From assembly GCF_000340215.1 (NCBI RefSeq), contig NW_006921533.1, positions 3,336,273 to 3,400,272 of the forward strand: 64,000 bases of DNA, given 5' to 3'. Origin of the DNA: Pseudocercospora fijiensis CIRAD86. Lineage: Eukaryota; Ascomycota; Dothideomycetes; Mycosphaerellales; Mycosphaerellaceae. The position numbers were made by a program, and so were the translations under genes. Below the pieces are notes generated by a model. The model was not told the DNA's origin and did no database searches. It worked only from the letters and a program-made list of their open reading frames with translations. Of this stretch, positions 33,146 to 44,492 are shown in pieces (the stretch's first letter is position 1; each line of letters begins with the position of its first letter).

Positions 33146-36073
33146 ATGGCTGAATCTCCATTATACGAAGAGTTTCTCGATGATCTTATCGCCGGCGGCG
33201 CGGCGGAGGCGGTGGAAGGCGCGCTCTCGGCGGTGGAAGAAGGCGCGCTCTCGGCGGTGGAAGAAGGCGCGCTCTCGGCGGTGGAAGGTGTTGAAGGTGT
33301 TAAAGGTGTTGAAGGTGTTGAAGGTGTTAAAGGTGTTGAAGGCGCGCTATCAGCGGCGGTGGATGTTGAGTCGCAGGAAGAGGTAGAAATAGTGATAGAC
33401 GGCGCGCAATCGACGGCGGTGGATGTTGAGTCGCAGGAAGAGGTCCAATTTGTCTCGGAGACGCGTATTCGAGGTCGCAGTCGCTCACTAAGCGTGCCTC
33501 GAGAGCGTGTATCGCTTCCTGACTATCGATCAGTGTCACCACGCCCTCAGAAGCACCCATTCTCGAAGAAATGGCGTCGTGGGCCTATGCCTCGCGAGTC
33601 TCAGTTTCCATCGCACCACGCCCTCGTCGAATACGTACATGCCTTCGGAAAGTCGACTGGATACGAGTTCAAGCAGTACAAGCCACAGAAGAACAAGAAG
33701 GGCATCAAATATCGCCATCGGTGGGTCTGTGGTTGCTTCGGCGCGCCTGATAAGCGTACGTAGAAGGATGAGGAAGTGATAAAGCGGAAGTCGACTTCGA
33801 AGAAGATAGGCTGTAGGTTCTATTTCTACGCCGTTGCTGTCGATCCAGCGCAACCAGAAGGCCAATAGGTTATCCGCCATTCTACTAAGGAAGATTACTG
33901 TTCTCATAACTATGAGAAAGACGATATTATCGCTCTTGCTACGTATAGGAGACAGTCGAGATCGGCTCAGTTCCTCGAGCAACTAGAGCGACTTTAGCAA
34001 GCGCGAATGCCAACCTCGAAGATTATAGCATACTTCCGCAACCGTAGTGTTATTCTCAAACTATAGGACTTGTATAATGTAGCCTGGACTCGCAATATCA
34101 ACGCACGACAAGAAATGAACTAGGCCGCGCGGATAGTTAAGTTATTGGATGAGAACGGCATATTCCACGACATTCACGAGAACCCCGAGAACGGTGCTAT
34201 TCGAAGTATAGTTGCGCTCTACCCTAAGTCACTCGAGGCCTTTAAGAATACGCCACACACACTCATTATTGACACGACGTATTCAACCAATATCTATAAC
34301 CTCGAGCTTCTAGATATCGTCGCTGCTGGACCGATAAATGACACGATTGAGCTCGGCGTTGGCCTTATTCGACCGAAGCCTGATCAAGCCGACTTTACTA
34401 CTTTGTTATAGTCACTGCGGAAGGGTCTTGAACAGGCTGGTTGTCCGCTGCCTCTCGTTATTAGCACTGATCGAGAAGTCGCCTTAATGCTAGCGATCAA
34501 AGAGGTCTATCCAGGCTTATTAAATATCGTCTGCGACTAGCATCTATAGCAAGATATATTAACTCGTGTCCGGAAGGAGCGTAGCGAATTTGGTCAGGTG
34601 AAGGGCACCGATGGCTCTTGGACTGACAGTCCTTAAACTAGCAAGTTTCTACGGTTGTTCACTCACACTGTTCATAGTTAAACTGAAGCCGAGTTTAACG
34701 AGAACGCTCGGAAACTGGACAACGTCTATCCTATATTCAAGGCCTATCTCAACAACAACTAGTAGTGCTATAAGACTTATATTATCGACTGCTGGACCAA
34801 CGAAGTGCTACACTTTGGCTGTAAGACAACCTCGCGAGTTGAAGCCACCCACGGCCGTATCAAACAATGGCTTAACCATAGCAGCCGCCACGATATCTTC
34901 ACCTTATTTGAGAGCCTTCTTAACTAGTGGAGCGAAGGGCATGATCGCCGTCGTGTCCGCCTTGCTGAGAACCTGAAGAGGTGTAACAAGGCACTTACTA
35001 GACCATTTTAGGCGAGCGTTTCTCGAGTTGTAAGCGATTACTGCCTTCTCGAGGTCAAGGTTCTATACCAACGCGCTATCGACCTCCTGCGGACCACAAC
35101 TAACGACGACGGCAACGAGATTAAGCACTCGGCGTACTCGTGCTCCTGTCTACAATGCCGCTGTAACGATTACCTTAGCAAGACGCATGGTTATCCTTGC
35201 AAACACGACATTATGAAGCTTCTCGAAACAGGTAGAAGCCGCGCTGTGCTATTGCCGAGCCACTTCTATAAGCACTGGTTGATCGACTTCCGTAGAACCT
35301 TTACTCTACGAGAACCGGAAGTGATCTATAGCAACCGCAAACCTCTCACTAGCGGAGCTACATTGTATACAACAAAGCGTATAGCAACGGCTCGAGAATT
35401 GGACGACTTGAATGAGGTTACAGTAACTAAGAAGCGGAAGACAATAACGGCTAGAACAGTCGACTTTGCCTTAGAACTAGGCGTGTCTCTTACACAACTT
35501 CGTACTACGGTTGCTGAGCACTGTAAGTGCGTAAAGAGCCAATGCCGCACTCAACAGTGCCCTTGCCAGAAGGCTAATCGACCGTGTAGCTCTGCTTGCC
35601 ATCTAAGAGGCTTCGAGTGTTTTAATCTACGAGTTGAGCCTTCATTATCACTTCCAGCCGCCGCTCCGGAGCCACCTTCTGAGACACCTTCTGAGCTGGA
35701 TCTACTTCGCCGAGAGATTGAGGACCTCCGAGCACGTGAGAACCATCGTCTACAGTCAGAAGAACAGCAGGCCAGACAACAGGCTGAATACAACCGCCAA
35801 CAGGCGGCATTCTATAAGCAACAACGACGAGAGGCTGCTTGGCAACAACACCACCGCCAGCAGTTATCGCTCACACAGCCAGTACGACAGACAATGAGCC
35901 CTTTACACTATAACGTGCTACAGCAACAGCACCATCAGTTCACTCAGCAACAGCACCATCAGTTCACTCAGCAACAGCATGCTAGTCAGCAACTAAGAGA
36001 CCAGTATGAGCCAGCATATATAGCCTCGCGTGGTTATAAGGCGGCAGGTCGTAACCCGCTTGGACCTGAGTAG
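33146..36073 (+). pseudogene. MULE transposase with SWIM finger and C-terminal CXC-like domain, stop-interrupted
   Basis: The frame runs from ATG 33146 to TAG 36073 (about 975 codons) with 14 internal stops between about 33,760 and 35,010: 12 TAG, 2 TAA, no TGA. The N-terminus has EGALSAVE and VEGVKG tandem repeats and a duplicated TAVDVESQEEV unit. A FAR1-like DNA-binding region lies around 33,600-33,930 (RHRWVCGC). The MULE catalytic core has IIDTTYSTNIYNL (first Asp), STDREVALML (second Asp) and VEATHGRIKQWL (Glu). A SWIM finger (CSCLQCRC, then HGYPCKH) lies near 35,150-35,210. A Cys-rich CKCVKSQC block like tesmin/TSO1 CXC lies near 35,520-35,630. The tail is Gln/His rich with a QQQHHQFT repeat. 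The C-terminal 860 bp is open. Confidence 0.9.
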
Positions 36074-36263
36074 ATAGAGCACACGCACTTGCCTTAACAA
36101 CCAACAACACCTTGAATTGTGCTATACCACTGATTTGCTAACAAACTTTGGCTTCATGGCTGCTGGCAACAGTATGGTGGTGGTTGCCCGGTTGGCGGGG
36201 CCTGCAGCGACGCGATTATCGCTTCTACACGCGATTTTGTATAGAACAGGCGATCTCGTAATC

Positions 36264-36316
36264 TCGGGTTATGCTGGGGCTCGGGCGGCTAGCTGGGGCT
36301 CGGTTTAGAGTCCAGG
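36264..36316 (-). repeat. MULE right terminal inverted repeat
   Basis: A perfect 53-bp inverse of the left TIR, directly followed by the 9-bp target duplication. Confidence 0.95.
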
Positions 36317-36325
36317 ATAGCCGGC

Positions 36326-37307
36326 TGGCTGGAGCTCGCGATCTACAATTTCGATCGACACAGCGCCAAATTGTCTCGATACCGCCCACCATTCGGATTC
36401 GATGCCCAATCCCACATGCAAACTGCCAGCATATATGTAGCGAACGCTGCGGGAAGCCGGTTCTTCAAGAGTAGCATACCGATGATGTAATAAAGACCCG
36501 AAGATGAGGATCACAAGCGGAGGAACGTGGCACTGTAGGTGCACCGGGTTGAATACGATGACCGAAGTGCGTAGGCAGAAACCACCAGCTGTCCCAGATT
36601 CCGGGCTGTAGGCTCGTCATCACCTTTCCGGGATCTCTGTCCTTCGGGTGAAGCATTTGCTTCCTTCATTTAATGCATTCGCAACATCGAATACACTTGG
36701 AACGGCCTGGGCGCACCCGATACCAGTCAGAAAGAACATCATCCCAGTAAGGCTTCCAATTGCAGAACGTGCCTCCGCTTTGAAAATCCTTAGAGCACCG
36801 AAGCAAGTTGTCCTTGATTCGCGCATCCGCATCGCAGCCGTGGTCGTACCATGGACAGTCACACTGGAAACATGTTCTCATCTTACTATCGCTGAGCTCA
36901 AAGGATTTGTACGCGCAGCGAAGTGGCTGGCCCTTCGATCGCGACAAGTATCCCCATATCTCAAATGTTGAGAAAGCATATCACTTCCGCGCAGGCCAGA
37001 TCGTGCAGAATACGAATGTATGGGCCACCCACTGGATTGGGCAGCGGCGTGGCATAATATCTACAGCCAGGTTTTGCTATCTTCCTGCCACAAACGGTAT
37101 GGGCAAGGGTTCGTGAGGACAAGGATGTTGGTTTTGAACTCAAATGACGCGACACAGGACCAGACTCATTTCGAAACACTTTTAGGCTTTGCTCGCCAAC
37201 CTGGTGTGGTCTCGCACAGAACTGCGACCTTCTTCACTTGTCTTACATATCGTGCAATTGCTGCATAGCGTTACATCATTGACAAATCTGTCTGCGATTT
37301 TGTAGCG
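36326..37307. other. Intergenic, no confident gene
   Basis: Short ORFs lie on both strands. One on minus (36,666-36,947, 93 codons) is Cys rich (CFQCDC, RCCEC) but has no signal peptide or known domain and is overlapped by plus-strand ORFs. The stretch carries the presumed promoter of the SR-rich gene. Confidence 0.45.
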
Positions 37308-38129
37308 ATGTCCCGAATGGCTGATGCGCCACCACGATCAGCATCAACACCATATCAAAGGTTTGACGAGCCACTGTCACCGTACTCACGACACCCACAA
37401 TATCGTAACTATGACCAAGAGTCTATGGAACGCAACAATGGGCACTCAATGAGCAGAGCACCTTCATCTCAGAGATCATCGTCGTCTCGCTCTCCTTCTC
37501 CCAGGCACCGCAGTCGTCATCAACGCAGAAGACGAAATTACTCGGATTACTCGAGATCTCCATCCCCAAGACGACGAAGACGGTACTCATCAGATGATTC
37601 CCGGTCCCCCTCACCACGGCGGAGTCGACATGGAAGTTCTCGTGGCGGATCTCGAGGGGGCTCTATCACTGACGAAGAAGAGCCCATGGAAAAGATCGAC
37701 AAGCCATGGTATAAGAAGAAATCTGTGTGGGCCACTGTAGCCAGTGTGGCCAGTGTTGCTGCTCTCGTCCCAACCAGTTTCGCCGCAAGGGCGAGCACCA
37801 AGGCAGCTAACGCGTCGACGATGGCCGCGAAGGGCTCTATCAGGAGTGCCAATGCCGTAGAGCGTTCTACCAATGCTGTAATAAACACAGCTCGAGGGAG
37901 CGGTCATCAAGATGATCGCGGTAGATACATTGGCGACAAGAAGAAGAAAGAGGAAGGGGAAGAGGAAGAAGAGCCGGATCCAGAACCGAAACGCCGGAAG
38001 TCACGCGGCTATGATCGACGGAACCGTGGTGGAGCTTGCCGACACGAAAGACCGCTCCTCGAGTACGAACCTTTGCGTAGAGCTTTGGCATCTGGTGATT
38101 ACGCGATGGGATATAGCAGAGCACGATAG
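37308..38129 (+). CDS. SR-rich protein with hydrophobic alanine segment
   Basis: A single-exon ORF of 273 residues. Residues about 50-120 are an Arg/Ser domain with repeated RSPSPRRRRR-type units. A short acidic patch (TDEEEP) follows, then KPWYKKKSVWATVASV leading into a hydrophobic/alanine stretch of about 25 residues (ASVAALVPTSFAA), then an Ala/Ser/Asn helix-like segment with repeated AxKAANAST-type spacing. The end is a Lys/Glu-rich stretch and a basic tail. No RRM is present, so it is not a classical SR splicing factor. The hydrophobic stretch could be a membrane segment. A second ATG four codons in is equally possible. I place it as a conserved-type hypothetical protein. Confidence 0.7.
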   Translation: MSRMADAPPRSASTPYQRFDEPLSPYSRHPQYRNYDQESMERNNGHSMSRAPSSQRSSSSRSPSPRHRSRHQRRRRNYSDYSRSPSPRRRRRYSSDDSRSPSPRRSRHGSSRGGSRGGSITDEEEPMEKIDKPWYKKKSVWATVASVASVAALVPTSFAARASTKAANASTMAAKGSIRSANAVERSTNAVINTARGSGHQDDRGRYIGDKKKKEEGEEEEEPDPEPKRRKSRGYDRRNRGGACRHERPLLEYEPLRRALASGDYAMGYSRAR

Positions 38130-39488
38130 TCTCGAGGGAAAGGCGTTGGCGGAAGATACCCATTTCTTGCTCATGATGTAGGTGCATTCTTAGGCTCACT
38201 TGTTGTCTTGTACGATTAGACAGATATGCGATGAAACGAAGGCGGCACTGTGTCGAGCTTAACGCTTCATCAGATTTCTCCTTTCCCTAAGGGACGTAAG
38301 CGAGGGATTCATAGGTCCTTGCCATAGCGATCGACGTTGAATATGTGATCCTTGTCGTTGTCCGATCCGGTCCGCTCGGGCTCGTGTCCAGTTTGCACAG
38401 AGTGCAACTTGGCGCGATTCAGCTATAGAAGTGCACCGATTCAATTCTGCCTCTAGCAAAGATGGTAGGTTATGGGTTTCGTCCTAGTTGATGTGTCAAG
38501 TTGCTGCGTGCCATTCCACGCTCTCTCTATCCACAACATGGAGGGGTCGGGATATTGATGCCAAAGGCGATGCAGCAGGCAGCCGATGGTGTGTCTTATA
38601 GGTCTTTGAAGCGGACTGTGAGCTCATTTTGTCCCATCCAGCGCGGCTGCTATCCTGTCGGTGATGTTTGTTCGCTGTGTAATCGTGGTCGATGTAATTG
38701 GCCAACTATCATCAATCTCCGTTGACTTCGACCTGTTCCTGTCCTGGTCGTCTTCTGCAGTACCAGTACCAGAAAGCTCTCTTGTGTGGTGATACGTGCG
38801 TATCACTGCTTCGAGCTTGGCGATGTTACATCTACAGCAGCAACCTTCGTCCGAGGAGCGACAGCACTGCACATTTGTCTAGCGGCTTCTGGATGCAGTA
38901 GGACTCCTTCGCGGAGGAACCAGAGGGTCTGCTGTGCTGTGTAAAGATCGACGGGCTACACGGGTCGGACGACTTGAGCTTGTGGTACGCATCAGCATCA
39001 GCATCAGCGTGGCTCTGTGGCTATGCAGCATCATAGCAGCCTTCAGCGCCAACCGCGCCTATCGTCCCCCTCGTATCCCAGATCATCTTCCATTGTGTAA
39101 CCTGCCCGCTTCGAGACCGGCGCATGGCTCCTGCCCACCTCGCGTTGTTGTGTTAGCAGACTGCGATATCTGGAGTTACGGCGACGGCGGGGTTGAACGC
39201 GCATCCTGGCCCCTCGGAAATTGTCCGTTGACTAGGGCCACCAGAGCTCCGTGCTGACCAGCAGTCGAGAACACCGTAGCACGAAAGATCTCTGTCGTTG
39301 TAGGAGGAATACCCACCATCGCTTCGCGTCTTTGCGTCGTCGCAAGAAGCAAGAAGAGGAGATCTGGAGGTTTCAGGCCCAAAGCGACGGATCGACGGAT
39401 CAAAGTGGATTGTGGCTGGTGAGGAGTGGCACAAGAGCAGTATTCTATCGCAGCTATCGCAGCCATATCATAACGGGGCCGAAGCTGG
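38130..39488. other. Intergenic, no confident gene
   Basis: Overlapping short ORFs on both strands (the longest 107 codons at 38,934-39,257). None has a recognisable domain. A short GCATCA repeat near 38,992-39,008 is the only low-complexity feature. Confidence 0.45.
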
Positions 39489-40574
39489 ATGTTGGGGGAA
39501 CAGGAGCACCAGAGCAGGCCGCCTAAGACAGGAGGAGGAGGAGAAGCGAAAGCCGCGACGCTGGATGCGATCAGGCGTCGTCTGCGCGTGCCACAGCGGT
39601 CGCGAGCGCAGAGCTGTCATACCGTCGACGGGTTGACAGCGGATCGTGATGCGGTTGCATGGTACTGGAGACTGGTGGCCATCGGCTCATCATTCATGAT
39701 ATTAGGAGGGTAAGCAGACATTCGTGGAATGCGTAGAAGGAGGGCAAAGCGCTGACAGATGAATAGCTTCTTGATGCTGCCTGTAACGTTCGAGAAACAA
39801 GCTAAGAAAGACCTTCGAATCGGTCAAGCCGTAGTAGGGATATTTGCAGTCGCACTACTGACCGCCGGATTCTCGTTCACTGGTCTCGTGTGCTTCGCCG
39901 TCCGGAATCCTTTGTTCCAAGCAGAGACCGTCTTCCTTCCGTCGTTGACATCTTGCGCCCTGGGGCTGTTGACAATCTTTTACAATTTCCTGGTTTTCAA
40001 TCGATATGAATGGAATACGCCGGCGCTGCTAGTTACCATCGCTGCTGCACTCACCACAATAGTGTACGGAGGGCTCTTGCTACGGGCTCAGCGCAAGGTG
40101 AACTCGGTCAAAGCCAAGCGACCAACTCTTCCAGTGCCCATGACTAGGATTCAGCAAGATAGCGAGTCATCATTATGGCACGGACAGGGCACAGCGTACT
40201 ATCAGAACTACAATCGAAATATGTTCCCATCCGCGTATACTAGCACGCATGTGCAACCAGCACAAACGGCACAGCAATCGACATATGACTCGGACTCGAT
40301 TACCGAAGAGGAAATGCAACGGCAGCAAATGTTGATGCTTTTGTTGCAGAACGACCATGATATATCGACACCGGATCCGACTGCATCTACGTTCCGAATA
40401 GACTGGCAAGGTAGAGAGGAGGAAGAAGCACCGGCGCAGGGTTACTATGCGCCGAGCTCAGCTTCTGTGACTCCTATAACAGCATATGCCCCACAAGGCA
40501 TAGGGCGGCAGTGTTCGAATGACTTACAGCCATGGGATGGCGTGTGGAGAGAAGTCCGAAGACCAACCAACTAG
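39489..40574 (+). CDS. Four-TM fungal membrane protein, two exons
   Basis: Exons are 39489-39709 and 39767-40574, with a 57-bp intron (GTAAGC...AATAG). The joint restores a hydrophobic helix, WRLVAIGSSFMILGG joined to FLMLPVTFE, which strongly supports the splice. The product is 342 residues. Four predicted TM helices lie at about residues 58-82, 95-118, 127-150 and 155-177. The tail of about 160 residues is cytosol-like and Gln/Ser/Tyr rich (QRQQMLMLLLQ) with an acidic patch. ATG 39489 is the first in frame after a stop at 39471; an additional upstream exon is possible. The plan resembles uncharacterised membrane proteins of Pezizomycotina. Function is unknown. Confidence 0.75.
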
Positions 40575-41265
40575 GTAGCCAGGACTTTCGGGAAGCCAAA
40601 AGACGAGAAATCGAGCGAGGGACGCCTGGATGATTTGCTTGCAAAGATATGATATTGAATTTAGCATCGGCGTCCCGGATGATGAACGACAAAATACCCA
40701 GCGAGTGCGACTTGTGTATTTTATGAAACTGGTGGCACGTGATGTATTATGGCTGCGAACTGAAGAGACTGAATTGTTGTGGTGTGAAAGTTCTTGTGCC
40801 TGTCTCGACTGGTAAATTACGAGGTAAGGCTATGGGTAGCGCAAGCCTTGCCCGTACTCAAAGACCGCCGATGTTCGATGTCGTCTCGTTACGCTGAATA
40901 TGTGATATTCAGGTATCCAGCTCAAGATCTGTGACGGAAGACGCAAGACCGAGCGCGGTGAGAGACATTTGCTAGGCTGCAGTAGAGCCAAGCATGGAGC
41001 CTACCTTTCCATAGCAATCAATGCATTCGCGTAGCCTCAGTCACTGTCCCGAATTGTTCGTTGCTGGCGCTGTTGTTGCTGTGCAAAGGCGAGGGAGAAA
41101 TGAAAGCGAACCTTATCTAGACTTTTCGCCAAGCTTTTTCGGAAACGATTGCCGACATTGCGGTCAAACAACAACTTCACCGACCTCGAGCGACTCTCTT
41201 CTGACTCTTGCACGCTTCGACGTCTGCTCCTCTCAGCAGCGCAGGCGGCACCCAATACAACAAGC
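40575..41265. other. Intergenic, sideroflexin promoter region
   Basis: No gene seen. The short ORFs here (up to 123 codons, overlapping the first sideroflexin exon) are shadows or chance. It contains the 3' region of the four-TM gene and the 5' region of the sideroflexin gene. Confidence 0.5.
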
Positions 41266-42462
41266 ATGTCTGCATCTCTGCCAGGCAGCAGAGACTTGCC
41301 TGCATCGCGACATGATCTCAATACATACTGGGGCAGAGTCAAGCACTCCGCCGAGATTGCAGACCCGAGGTGAGGCAATAGTGAAGCATTGAATCGGCCT
41401 CTTTGAAATGATCCGAAAGGTTCAGTATCACCGATTTGTTGTTATTGCTCGAGTGCAGACTACCAGAGCATTCACGACACATTTGCTGACGGGAATCCTC
41501 AATAGAACCCTCTTCACATCAAGCACCGCACTGGAACAAGCAAAGTCACTCCTCACTCAATACAAGCAAGGAAAATTGCAGCACATGACACCGGAGTTAT
41601 GGCAAGCGAAGAAAGTGGTTGATGCTACCCTTCATCCAGGTGAGTGCTTACCTATCCCGAGATCCCGCATCGACTGACATGCACAGATACTGGTGAACCT
41701 GTATTCCTCCCTTTCCGCATGTCTTGTTTCGTCATCTCGAATCTGGTAGTAACTGCTGGCATGCTCACACCGAATCTCACAAACACGGGAACGATCGCCT
41801 GGCAAGTGGCAAATCAGTCGTTGAATGTGGGCATCAACTTTTCCAACGCCAACAAAAGCACCCCAATGGCAACTTCAACGATTGTGAAGTCCTACTTCAC
41901 AGCAGTTGGAGCTAGTTGTGGTGTAGCGGTTGGTCTCAATTCCATCGTGCCAAGGTTGAAGCGAGTCAGTCCTTCCACAAAGGTGGTGCTGGGTAGACTG
42001 GTACCATTCGCTGCAGTCGCATGTGCCGGTGTGCTGAACGTGTTCCTCATGCGAGGCGAGGAGATTCGAAGAGGAATTGAAGTTTTCCCAAGCGAGTCAG
42101 AAGAGACCAGGAAGAAGCGGGAAGAGGCAGGCAAAGCTTTGGAGCCCATCGGTAAGAGCAAAAAGGCGGCCACCCTTGCTGTGGGAGAGACAGCTATCTC
42201 GCGCGTGCTCAACGCGACTCCTATCATGGTCATTCCTCCACTGGTCCTCGTGCGGTTACAGCAGACTGCATGGCTCAAATCCCGGCCACGGATGGTCCTG
42301 CCGGTCAATTTGGGCCTGATTCTGACCACCAGCCTGTTTGCGCTTCCGCTTGCTCTGGCAGCTTTCCCCCAGAGACAAGCTGTGAAGGCCACGAGTTTGG
42401 AGAAGGAGTTCTGGGACCAAGGCGGGGAAGGAGGTTTGATCGAATTCAATCGCGGACTATAG
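41266..42462 (+). CDS. FSF1: Sideroflexin (mitochondrial serine/amino-acid carrier family), three exons
   Basis: Exons are 41266-41369, 41506-41639 and 41687-42462. The introns are 136 and 47 bp with GTGAG donors, and phases join to 337 residues, the usual family length. Family signatures are present: an N-terminal RHDLNTYWGRVKHSAEIADPR-like block, LWQAKKVVDATLHP joined to DTGEPVFLPFRMSCFV (the conserved HPDTGE motif across the second splice), the NLTNTGTIAWQVANQSLNVG segment, and several hydrophobic helices in the C-terminal half. Sideroflexins sit in the mitochondrial inner membrane; SFXN1 carries serine for one-carbon metabolism and the yeast member is Fsf1. The splice sites chosen give the family's expected sequence on both sides. 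Confidence 0.92.
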
Positions 42463-44492
42463 ACCAGCAGAAACAAACTCCAGTGCAGGCGACTTCTGAA
42501 GTTAATCATTCTCCGAGGCCCCCCGATTGAAGGTAGAGAAGTGAATGTGTCAAAGTGGTATGTGACGCTTTGAGCCAACAATTCGGAGTATCACTGGCGC
42601 GGCTCAATTTTCCTCCCTCATTTTCGTTGCCTCACTTACGCGAGCTGCAGACCTCACATGCTAAGCTCCACCTAGCTTTGCAGGCATTGAGACCACGCAT
42701 TGACCAGAGCTTCACATACAGCGCATTTACTTCTTGAGAGAATCCATCAACAAGCATCCACACCATCATTGCCACGCAATTGCGACTTATTGATGGAGCC
42801 TCCGGATCATGGCTGAAGCCTCTGATAGTGCCTCGCAGAGCTATGCGCTCGCTCTGACACAGCGAGGTCTTGGATTGAGACTCGGTGATCAAGGTCCCGA
42901 GCGTAGATTACGCCATTGCAATCAATCCATACATTAAGGCTCATGAGACTCGAAGCAGACGAATACAGTATACCCATCGACGTTGCACAAGTTCCTTCAT
43001 ACCGTTCGAGCAGGGAAGTCATATTTCTTGCAATCATCATAACTGTTTTAGCAGACGAGCGGGTGCCAAGTATTTCGAGGTCGGAGTTGCGACACTTGAC
43101 ACTGCTTGGCTGGCCAACCAAACACTCCGGCCATGGCGGCGGGCACTGGAAAGAGCAGATCCGCTTTACTACCTTTATCGCACACCCACCGCTACTTCAT
43201 ATGCTCGCTTCCTCGGAATCGGAGCTCATCTTCCAGGCTGGATCCTGGTGTGCACGAGCAACGATCTGGCATTATGGCTTGAGAAAGTCTGGCAGAGGGC
43301 CAGAGACCCGCAAATTTGGACCCTGCCACCAAATCTCAAACCCAAAATCGTCGTAGTTACACGCAGCAAGGAGAAGCTCTATGATGACTTGGGTCAACTT
43401 GGCTTCGAGCTTGAACAACAGTGACTTGTTCCCAATGTCCATAATCATTGCTGACCAGAACGAGGTAGCTATGCAATTCTCGACATATTCAGCATTGCCG
43501 ACATCTACGGGCATTTATCGAGTAGGTCAGTCGCCAATAAACACGAATACTCCACGAAGCTTTCGTGCCATCCGAGAAGATTTGCGTATTATGAGCCGAT
43601 TTGGCTAGAGTCGGAAAAGAGGTCGCCTTTGGCGGAAAAGGCAAACGCGATAGTCCAAGCCGCTATCCGATGTGCTGTCAACAATGCTTGCCGGCCTAGA
43701 GAGGAAGTTGCACAAGACCCTGGCAGCCGATTCCTATAACCCCGGCACTATTACTCTAAACGAGAAGGAAAATTCATGTTGCTTCTAGGTCTTTACTAAT
43801 CGCCACTGGAATAGGACGCGCCAGTTAGTTTCGCTGGCTAACTATCAAGGCAAGGCTAATTGTTATTGCGCCCGCTACTGCTTCGCTCGAGTCGCTGTCC
43901 TGATCTATATACCGCGGGTCTACGGATTCCGTCTTCTTTATATACCGAAGGGTGCGCGCACTGCGCGGCAGGTGCGATGCAGCGGATTATGCCAAGGATC
44001 AAGCCTCAAGGACCTATTTATATAGTCAGTGTAAGCGAAACTGACTAGGGCTGCCAGTACCAACACGACCTGGTATAAGATCTTAGATACGTTTTGCTAC
44101 GGTGTTATAGACTTTGAAAAAATCAAAATACTGGCAATACTGCGGCTTTACTGCCCCTTAAGCAGGTCAATTACCGTCAATACTCAGTTTCGCTTAGACT
44201 AACTGTGAGGTAGATCTCACTACGGTAGCCCGCAGTACAGAACCCGTCGCTAAGAACCTTCAGGCGGAAGATGCTATACGAACGCAACCTGGTATACAGT
44301 CCGTGTTGCCACGATGTTTACGGGCTTTGAGCAAATCAGAATACTGCCCTCTAAGCAGGTCAGGCATTTGCTAATCGCTGCTAGAACAGGATGCGTGGGT
44401 CAGCTTCGCTTGGACAGACTGTATAAAGAGATGTACGGATTCACATTCAGCTCGTGAATCGTAGTGGCCTAAAGAAATTAGCGATCCGAAAC
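42463..44492. other. Intergenic with possibly decayed coding remnants
   Basis: From about 42,885 to 43,608, ORFs of 179, 146 and 75 codons lie in different plus frames. One ends WLEKVWQRARDPQIW then PNLKPKIVVVTRSKEK, which looks protein-like, but no continuous gene with splice sites could be built. After 43,740 the DNA turns TA-rich and carries the repeats listed separately. I see no intact gene. Confidence 0.45.
43796..44440. repeat. Small dispersed repeat field, mildly RIP-mutated
   Basis: A block around 43,796-43,850 (CTAATCGCCACTGGAATAGG, then a GTTAGTTTCGCTGG stretch) recurs at 44,368-44,430. A second block at about 44,062-44,165 (ACCTGGTATA, ACTTTGAAAAAATC, AATACTG, TAAGCAGGTCA) recurs at about 44,286-44,366. 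A GTCAGTTTCGCTT motif appears four times, once inverted at about 44,024-44,044. The copies differ by transitions. It is probably a decayed non-autonomous transposon. Confidence 0.6.

Larger units (their letters stand above)
32877..36325 (+). mobile_element. MULE (Mutator-like) DNA transposon with TIRs and 9-bp TSD
   Basis: The element is flanked by a perfect 9-bp direct repeat, ATAGCCGGC (32877-32885 and 36317-36325). Its termini (32886-32938 and 36264-36316) are identical 53-bp inverted repeats. A 9-bp target duplication and long TIRs are hallmarks of Mutator-like elements. Inside is one transposase frame on plus. Total length without the TSDs is 3,431 bp. Intact ends with a mutated ORF suggest a fairly recent insertion that was then lightly hit by RIP. 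Confidence 0.95.

Noticed and set aside
33760..35020. Programmed TAG readthrough in the MULE transposase
   Set aside because: Fourteen stops, including tandem TAG TAG, at positions expected for Gln or Trp fit C-to-T mutation better than readthrough or a reassigned code. Neighbouring host genes use TAG as a normal terminator.
36666..36947. Cys-rich 93-codon minus ORF that might be a small effector
   Set aside because: No signal peptide, no identifiable splice partner upstream, and equally long ORFs overlap it on plus. Cys spacing matches no family I know.
41892..42581. 229-codon minus ORF
   Set aside because: Fully antisense to the third exon of the sideroflexin gene, whose protein is clearly recognisable.
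42885..43608. Adjacent plus-strand ORFs suggesting a multi-exon gene
   Set aside because: No combination of GT-AG introns gave a continuous, recognisable protein. Possibly a decayed gene; kept only as a note in the intergenic entry.
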